A stretch of DNA of 64,000 bases from Luzula sylvatica. Taxonomy: Eukaryota > Streptophyta > Magnoliopsida > Poales > Juncaceae. Made by a program: the position numbers and the translations under genes. Below the pieces are notes generated by a model. The model did no database searches. It had not been told where the DNA came from and worked only from the letters and a program-made list of their open reading frames with translations. Positions 57,853 through 64,000 of the stretch are shown piece after piece. The stretch is taken from contig OX326958.1 of the NCBI GenBank assembly GCA_946800325.1, positions 68,011,264-68,075,263 of the forward strand, read 5' to 3'. The first letter of the stretch is position 1. Each line of letters begins with the position of its first letter.

Positions 57853-59479
57853 TAGATAACTCTGGCCGAAGCTTATACTCATAAAATTGAACCATAATCT
57901 GGCCCAATATCCAAACTGATTGCTGCGAGATGACCCAAAATTATAACAAAAGAAACATCTTCAAGTGCATACATATATACATAAACATATTACACTCCCA
58001 TTGAGTTGTGCTGTGTCTATTTTATATGTCTCTTGTATGGAATAAATACATGAAATAAAAATATACACTGACCTAATGGCTTTTAAATAATTAAAATAAT
58101 GATATATACTTAGATGTGTAAACGGTCATACCATATTCGTATTCATATTTTTATAAATAATTGACGACATGAACAATCTAAACAATTATATTTAAACGTA
58201 ATTCTATGATTGCGATTTTAAATCATTCAAAAATCAAACATTGTCTATATTTTTTCCAACTAATATGAAATAAGACAAATAAACGACAATATAATGTCCA
58301 TATCCGGATCCAAATATATGAATTCAGATACGAGAAATATTTGAATCCAATAATATCCGGATCCGGATCCGAATAAAAATATCCGGATCTAGATATTTTT
58401 CGGATTCCGATATGTTTCGAATACGTTTCAGTTCGATTTGGATAATATTGGCACCATTTACATATGTATGATATACACTCTATTTCTGTATGACTTTTAT
58501 GTTTATGAACATCAGAACATGTATAAAAACACAAATAATTAATATGAACAAAAAAACTAAAAACAATTTAGCATATCAAGTAATGAAAGTATTAATAAAG
58601 CACGTTGAAGAAAACCCCAAGAAAATCATACTTGCTAAATGAAAGACTAATGAAAAGTACATTATTAAAAAAAAGACGAGTGCAAAGTGCCAACAAAAAC
58701 TATGTATCTCATCAATGATGAAGTACAAAAAGATACAATAAAAATTAATTGGCTAAAAAACAACAACAAAATCATAAAAACCCAAGTTATACATTCAAAC
58801 TAGAAATTTAACCATTTGATCTCAATATTTTGAAAATTAAAGGTTCTGGGGAAAAACACAAAAAATCAAAGAACACAACTGCATATGTAAATACAAAAAT
58901 GATAAAGAGTTAGATAAGTAAATCACAAATTTACCACCGAAGAATTGTTTATGGAAAAAATGGAGTGGGACCCATGTTCAAAATTTTCCATAAATTACTA
59001 TTTGGTAGAGAATTACTGAATTAGTGATTTACTTGGGTGAATATAGTATTTTTTGCATGTAAATAGAGGAGAAAATATTTGCATCTAACAGTCTAATTCG
59101 GGATTGTTTTAACTTCTACTTCTGTTATTCTATTTCAGGTTAGTTTGTTTCTTCGATTTAAAAACAAATAGCTAGCTTTTGTGCTTCATTTACAAGTAAC
59201 ATTTTATGATCGTCACCCATATTTTTTTATCAAATTGTGAAAATACCCATAATTTAGTGGTATGAAAACCATTCTCGTACAACCCTGATTTTATACAAAT
59301 AGTAAATGAGTCAGATGTTCTGTGTTTTTTTCCCTTTGGATATTGGATCCAATTTTTTTTACTAAATATGCAAATAATATTTGAGTGTATATTTGGTAAC
59401 AAATTTTCTTGATTCTCAACATTGTACGAAATTTAGCATATTTTGCGGATTATCTTGTAGGTTTTCTTGAATTATGCTA
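57853..59479. other. intergenic, holds one transposon relic
   Basis: Apart from the hAT-like relic at 58111-58460 I see only AT-rich DNA. Confidence 0.45.
58111..58460. mobile_element. hAT-type non-autonomous element, 350 bp, degraded
   Basis: The left end TAGATGTGTAAACGG and the right end (opposite strand) TAAATGGTGCCAATATT resemble the ends at 15399-16079. The right subterminal part carries GGATCCGGATCCG and ATATCCGGATC words. The 8-bp flanks do not match, so the copy is old or the edges are slightly off. Confidence 0.55.
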
Positions 59480-59599
59480 CACACCACGCAAAATAAACAC
59501 GCACACACCCCGCATTTACTAATTAGGCATGTAATAAATGCACTTAATTTCCTAATTAACTTTTGCGGGGGATATAGCGGGGTAATTAAGCGTGGTGCC
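59480..59599. mobile_element. 120-bp MITE, Stowaway-like size
   Basis: Flanked by TA on both sides. The left end CACACCACGCAAAAT matches the reverse complement of the right end GGCACCACGCTTAAT over 11 of 13 terminal bases, and inner CCCCGC/GCGGGG words also pair. The whole unit can fold into a hairpin. Confidence 0.55.
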
Positions 59600-59601
59600 T
59601 A

Positions 59602-60579
59602 ATATTGTTGGGTTTTCTTAGATTATATGACGGATAAAACTGAGTCATGATTACTAAGAAATTTAAATTTATGATCCAATAATTTTCCTAATTTGATTAT
59701 TTGTTCTAATCTAATTTTATTTTTGCTTTAACTCTTATTAATTTTTTTAATAAAGTTGGGAAAATTACTAAAAGCTGACACGTATGTAGGAGCAATTTCT
59801 TGTTTGTCTTTACAAAAAGACAAAATATCATATTTGACCCTTTAAACTAACAAATATTAAATTTATCCTCTCAAAATCTAGTTCTTATCAAAATTACTCA
59901 CGGTTAACATTTAAACGAAAAAAATAAAAAATTACTTTTGTAACTTCATCCCATATATGTTGGGATTGAAGTTGTACCAAAAGAGGATTTGAGAACTTTG
60001 TTATGTTATCAACATTTAAAAGTTTATAACATGGACATTAAGATAGTTAACAAAATAATATTTGAAACTAGTCATGGTTACAAAGTAAATATATAAATTA
60101 TGTCAAATTTGAATTTGAATTGTATGCAAATTTAACTCTTGTCTTCGCACATCCTCAAGTAAATCTTATCCTAAATTTGTGGCCTTCGCTTGTTACTTGA
60201 ATGAGTATTACATAAAGGTACAAATATCAATACTATCTCAAATACTTGAATGTACAAAATATTATTAAACCACGGTATAACTAGTTATTTATTAGAAAAG
60301 ATATTATAAAAATATTATTGAGATCGTACTAGTAGCAGTAATGGATTAATTTTGGTTTCAAAATTTAAACATAATATTAATATTTTTGGCTAGGTTTAAT
60401 GACCAATGCAGTCAACATAACTAATTTTTTTAGAACAATTGAATAGATCAAAAAAATTTGAATTTTGTAATTTATTTATGGTAAATCATGTCGGATATAT
60501 TTTGCAATTTGATGCTTAGATTTAGAGAAATTGGTTTTGTTGGTCGTACAAAATATATCAAAAGTGTTGGTCAGTGAAT
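59602..60579. other. intergenic, AT-rich
   Basis: No gene, RNA or repeat structure recognised before the abrupt start of the GC-rich block. Confidence 0.5.
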
Positions 60580-61160
60580 AATATTTGCCGGGCCCCGCGC
60601 GGGCCCGGCCCGCTGGGCCCGACCCCCCCGGCCGGTCCCCGCGCGGGCCCGACCCCCCGCCCGGGCCGGGCCGGCCCGCGGTAGCCCGACCCCCCGGACG
60701 GGCCCGCGCGGGCCCGACACCCCCGGGCCGGGCCGGCGTGGGCCCGACCCCGACACCCCCGGGCCGGGCCGGCGTGGGCCCGACCCCGACACCCCCGGGC
60801 CCCCCCCGGGCCGGGCCCCGAGTGGGCCCGACCCCGCTCCCCTTGCCGGGCCTGCATGGGCCCAACCCGTCAGCGGGGGGCCTGGCCCCGCACAGCCCGG
60901 CCCCACTAGGACCGAACCCACCACCTCACCGCGGGCCCGGCCCCACTAGGACCGAACCCACCACCTCACCGCGGGGCCGGCCCCACTAGGACCGAACCCA
61001 CCACCTCACCGCGGGCCCGGCCCCACTCGGACCGAACCCACCACCTCACCGCGGGCCCGGCCCCACTCGGACCGAACCCACCACCTCACCGCGGGCCCGG
61101 CCCCACTCGGACCGAACTCACCACCTCACCGCGGGCCCGGCCCCACTTGGACCGGACCCG
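60580..61160. repeat. very GC-rich minisatellite
   Basis: It starts abruptly in AT-rich DNA. The left part is degenerate GGGCCCGGCCC/CCGACCCC repeats, with a 45-bp-scale duplication around GGCGTGGGCCCGACCCCGAC. The right part (60901-61140) holds six 40-bp units, each with CCCCACT(A/C)GGACCGAACC then CACCACCTCACCGCGGGC. All frames stay open on both strands because stop codons are rare in such sequence; the Pro/Gly/Arg-rich ORFs (up to 134 codons) are not credible genes. Confidence 0.92.
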
Positions 61161-61184
61161 ACTTGCCTGGTCCCACTTGGGCCA

Positions 61185-61325
61185 GACACACTACACACAC
61201 ACATACACACACATACACACTCTTACAGAGACACATACAAAGACACACAAACACAAAACAAACCAACAAACAAACAACACATACACATGCACATATATAC
61301 ATATAACACAAAAACACACATCTCT
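61185..61325. repeat. degenerate (CA)n microsatellite
   Basis: CA-rich run with ACACAT, AGACAC and AACAAAC variants, directly after the GC-rich minisatellite. Confidence 0.85.
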
Positions 61326-61757
61326 GCTCATCGAGTGAAGTTGGTTCTTTTTCGACTCCCTCTGAAATTTCTTGTCTTGAGATGCCCCGATTCGATCATC
61401 CATTTTTTTTTTTCATTGCTGCACATTTCAGAGAAATAAATTATATTGAATAATTACAAAATGTATTGGATTATTTAGGAAGGAATGAGACTGAAATTTA
61501 CCTCTTGTACTATATGAAAGTCATCGAGTTTGTAATTGATTAACTGTGCCCTATTCTCCTGCACCAATATGAAAACAATTAACTAATATTTTGTAGAAAA
61601 TAAATAAGTTATTTAATTGCTTTTGTTTTGGACCTGACTGAGTTTGATTTAGCTTAGTTTCTGCATCGCTATTCCTCCTTTAAAATCTGATCGTTGTCTT
61701 CTGATTTTTGAGTAAAATTCTTCGAGAGCTTAATCGAATGTCTCGATTCGAACTGGT

Positions 61758-62511
61758 TTAAGAGAATTTGCCACTATTGATTATAACCCTGAAAAAACAT
61801 AATGAAATCAATGATGTACATGTACAGAAATTCCCTCTAATTTAGTAACAAAAAATCATGTACATGTACAGCACAAAATCCTCTTCTTCAATACAAGAAA
61901 AGAAGAGAAAGGAAAAAGAGAAGAAGAATAAAAAAATAACCTATTGCCAAGAAGTGCACGGATTTGAAATTTGTGGCGATCTAAAGCTCTGTTGCATCGA
62001 GATGAAATCTTTTGCCCCGAAATGACCTCTTCGAGGCTGTTCTCGAAGGAACTCACCAAATCTCTGCACCTATTGTGAAAATAAATTAGATCGAATATTA
62101 CCAAAATAGATTGGATTAATTTAGAAAGAGATAAAATTGAAAATAACCTTGTACAGTGGGCAAATCCTTCTCTGCTTCTTGGTCTCGTTCTCATCCAATT
62201 CGAACATGGATAAGAGAGAAGAAATTCTTGTACTAGGATAATCGAATTCATGTGCAACTCTTGCTCATAGGAATCTTGTAAACTACAATCAATCACAAAC
62301 ATAATCAATACTTATGATCAAGAACAAGTTAAGAAGAAACTAAATACCAAAGAAAATCGAATTGAAAACAAATCCAGCCATTTGCTGTCTTGATTTGGGG
62401 GTAATCGAGAAAACATTAATTCCTATAAAATACAAACAAATGGAGAAGAAACACTTACGTTTTCGTGTCTGTCCAGTAACGAATCCCACGTCCACCATGG
62501 AAATTGTCCAT
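61758..62511 (-). CDS. possible spliced small gene, unrecognised
   Basis: A four-exon model with GT-AG sites in phase: 62511-62459, 62282-62148, 62069-61941 and 61788-61758, giving 115 residues. The product starts MDNFHGGRGIRYWTDT, has a helical middle (QDSYEQELHMNSIILVQEF) and a Cys/Arg-rich end. The frame is open upstream of the ATG for about 60 codons without another Met, so the start is uncertain. I recognise no domain. A CT/GA-rich region at 62630-62760 could be its promoter or 5' UTR. It could equally be a non-coding transcript or a transposon relic. Confidence 0.3.
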
Positions 62512-63329
62512 TGAATAGATCTCAGTCCGCGAGTTAGAGCTCTTATCGAGTGCCGATTTCACATCTCGTCTCCCAGTCGAACAATCTGAGTACGGAATAG
62601 ACGTTCTGTGTTGGTTCTCGAGTATATGGGTTGTTTCGTAGTAGGAGAGAATAGAGAAGAAGCGAGAGATGAGAGAGATGAGAGAAGAACGAGGATTTGG
62701 AGAGGATGAATGGATATGTTGAGAGAGAAGAAGGTAGGCGGCGGTGTATTAATTATGTTGAGAGAGAAGAAGGTGTATTAATATAAGAAAAAGAATGATG
62801 CACCCTGGTAACTTATTCCATAAACTCGGTTTACAATTCAAACTATACACCTTATCTTATTGCCATTCTATGGTTCTGTCATTACACCGTGCACCGAGTT
62901 CATTTTGTATATTATCGAAATATTAACGTTGGATTAAATTTTCTTAACGTTAGGATTAAGATCTTTTTAAATTTATGACCGTTGGAAAAAAAATTATGTT
63001 AGATAATTTGATTTGTTATTTTTTAAAGACTCTGTTTATTTCAGATCTTTGGGTCTAGGATCATTGTGGATTAATATCAGAATAATATTAGAAATAAATA
63101 ATTACATCGGTGGGCAGAAAAATAAGTAAAAAATAATATTAGAAATAAATAATTAAGTATGATACATAGTTTTTGCGTACCTCTAAAATATTTATTAATT
63201 ACTATCATATAATTTTGCTATAAACAATATGTTGGATAATTAATTAATGGAAATTTTTTAAAACTAACCACGTTTGAAAACAAAATTACAAAAATAACCA
63301 AGTTTTGAAAGAAATTCCGAAAATGTCTT
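62512..63329. other. upstream region of the possible gene, AT-rich beyond
   Basis: It holds two copies of GTTGAGAGAGAAGAAGGT (about 62718 and 62757), a short duplication. No gene. Confidence 0.45.
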
Positions 63330-63470
63330 TTGCGGGATACCATTCAGCGCCTTTTTTAAATTGCGGGGAACCATTCAGCGCCTTTGTTTAGGGGAGTAAT
63401 TAAGGGTGTTAAATAAAGGCGCCGAATGAAATAGCGCCAGGCGCTGAATGAATCAGCGCCTTTCAAAGAT
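63330..63470. repeat. cluster of ATTCAGCGCC / GGCGCTGAAT motifs
   Basis: At least five occurrences of a GCGCTGAAT-type word in both orientations within 140 bp: ACCATTCAGCGCC twice, GGCGCCGAATGA, GGCGCTGAATGA and ATCAGCGCC. The motif density suggests a subterminal region of a transposable element or a protein-binding cluster. Confidence 0.7.
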
Positions 63471-63526
63471 ATTTAAAAAAAAAAAAAATTATTCCACTCC
63501 AAGATGTACCCGCCGAATTCTCCATT

Positions 63527-63872
63527 ATTTAGTTATTACGTTCGATTATATTGATAATTAAGATATACAATTAAATATTCAGTAAAATTTATTCAAATTT
63601 TATGAATTCAAACAATTATTAATTATATATTAAGTTAACAGCCAACATGTACTCGTTATTATTTTAATTAAATTATACTAATTAGAACATAGAGATGTTA
63701 TGATAAAATTTGGATAATTTTGATTCGTCTATTTAATTAAAATGATAACAAGTACATGTTAGCTGTTAACTTAATATGTAATTAATAATTGTTCGAATTC
63801 ACAAATTTGAATAAATTTTACTGAATATTTAATTATATATCTTAATTATCAATATAATTGAACGTAATAACT
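63527..63872. repeat. long imperfect palindrome, arms about 140 bp
   Basis: The left arm 63527-63672 and right arm 63731-63872 are near reverse complements: ACAGCCAACATGTACTCG against its partner near 63750, and AATATTCAGTAAAATTTATT against its partner near 63815. The loop is about 58 bp. A third partial copy of the outer arm follows to 63960. Transcription would give a long hairpin. Confidence 0.85.
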
Positions 63873-64000
63873 ATTATTTTAATTAAATTATACTAATTGA
63901 ACGTAATAACTAACAATTATTATTAATTATATATTAAGTTAACAATTATTAATTATCAATTATATTGGTAACCCCCCACCGATCACCTTCTTCCTCACTT

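Noticed and set aside
60476..60989. Pro/Gly/Arg-rich ORFs of 99-134 codons on both strands
   Set aside because: They are open in several frames at once because the minisatellite has almost no A/T to form stops.

Overview
This window is nuclear DNA of a flowering plant, most likely a eudicot. It is AT-rich, its genes carry many short introns (GT-AG except one GC-AG), and the intergenic DNA is full of plant transposon signatures: Helitron ends, hAT, CACTA, PIF/Harbinger, Ty1/copia and L1-type LINE. I cannot name the species. I rebuilt all gene models by eye from splice sites, reading phase and remembered family sequence; no search or transcript data were available.

Genes, left to right: OEP37 (3227-5019, -), chloroplast outer-envelope channel, 6 exons; ATG10 (10285-11395, -), autophagy E2-like enzyme, 6 exons; lumazine synthase (11896-13206, +), riboflavin pathway, 8 exons, head-to-head with ATG10; an ARGOS-like/OSR growth regulator (18213-18485, +), with a probable 5' UTR intron; a SKIP35-like ankyrin protein (24983-26986, -), 4 exons; two MLO seven-transmembrane genes in tandem (35669-40166 and 48742-51788, both -), 12 and 14 exons. 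A weakly supported spliced gene lies at 61758-62511 (-). OEP37, lumazine synthase, ARGOS-like, SKIP35-like and MLO appear, from memory, in the same order as on the lower arm of Arabidopsis chromosome 2, so this looks like a conserved gene block expanded by transposons; ATG10 seems extra.

Mobile DNA: a Helitron 3' end at 7599; a complete 681-bp hAT-type element at 15399-16079 with an 8-bp target duplication; a PIF/Harbinger-like element at 21646-23244 next to a CACTA end; a 5'-truncated L1 LINE at 30078-34625 with an intact 1106-codon ORF2; a copia family with a solo LTR (35049-35533), a near-complete but RT-deleted element (41828-45621) and a related inverted solo LTR (45924-46312), each with a 5-bp target duplication; a second Helitron 3' end at 55081; and a complete minus-strand Helitron at 55787-57852 filled with tandem repeats. 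Short inverted-terminal-repeat elements sit in MLO introns and elsewhere.

Satellite-like DNA: (TAA)n/(AAC)n at 5441-6222, a 76-bp array at 8990-9533, CT-rich repeats upstream of the ARGOS-like gene, and a very GC-rich minisatellite at 60580-61160. The right end holds a long imperfect palindrome at 63527-63872.

The genes do not form a pathway together. The most interesting local biology is the tandem MLO pair, which differs by two exactly removed introns and one GC-AG intron, and the young non-autonomous copia element between them. I found no new multi-gene system, CRISPR array, rRNA gene or tRNA gene.
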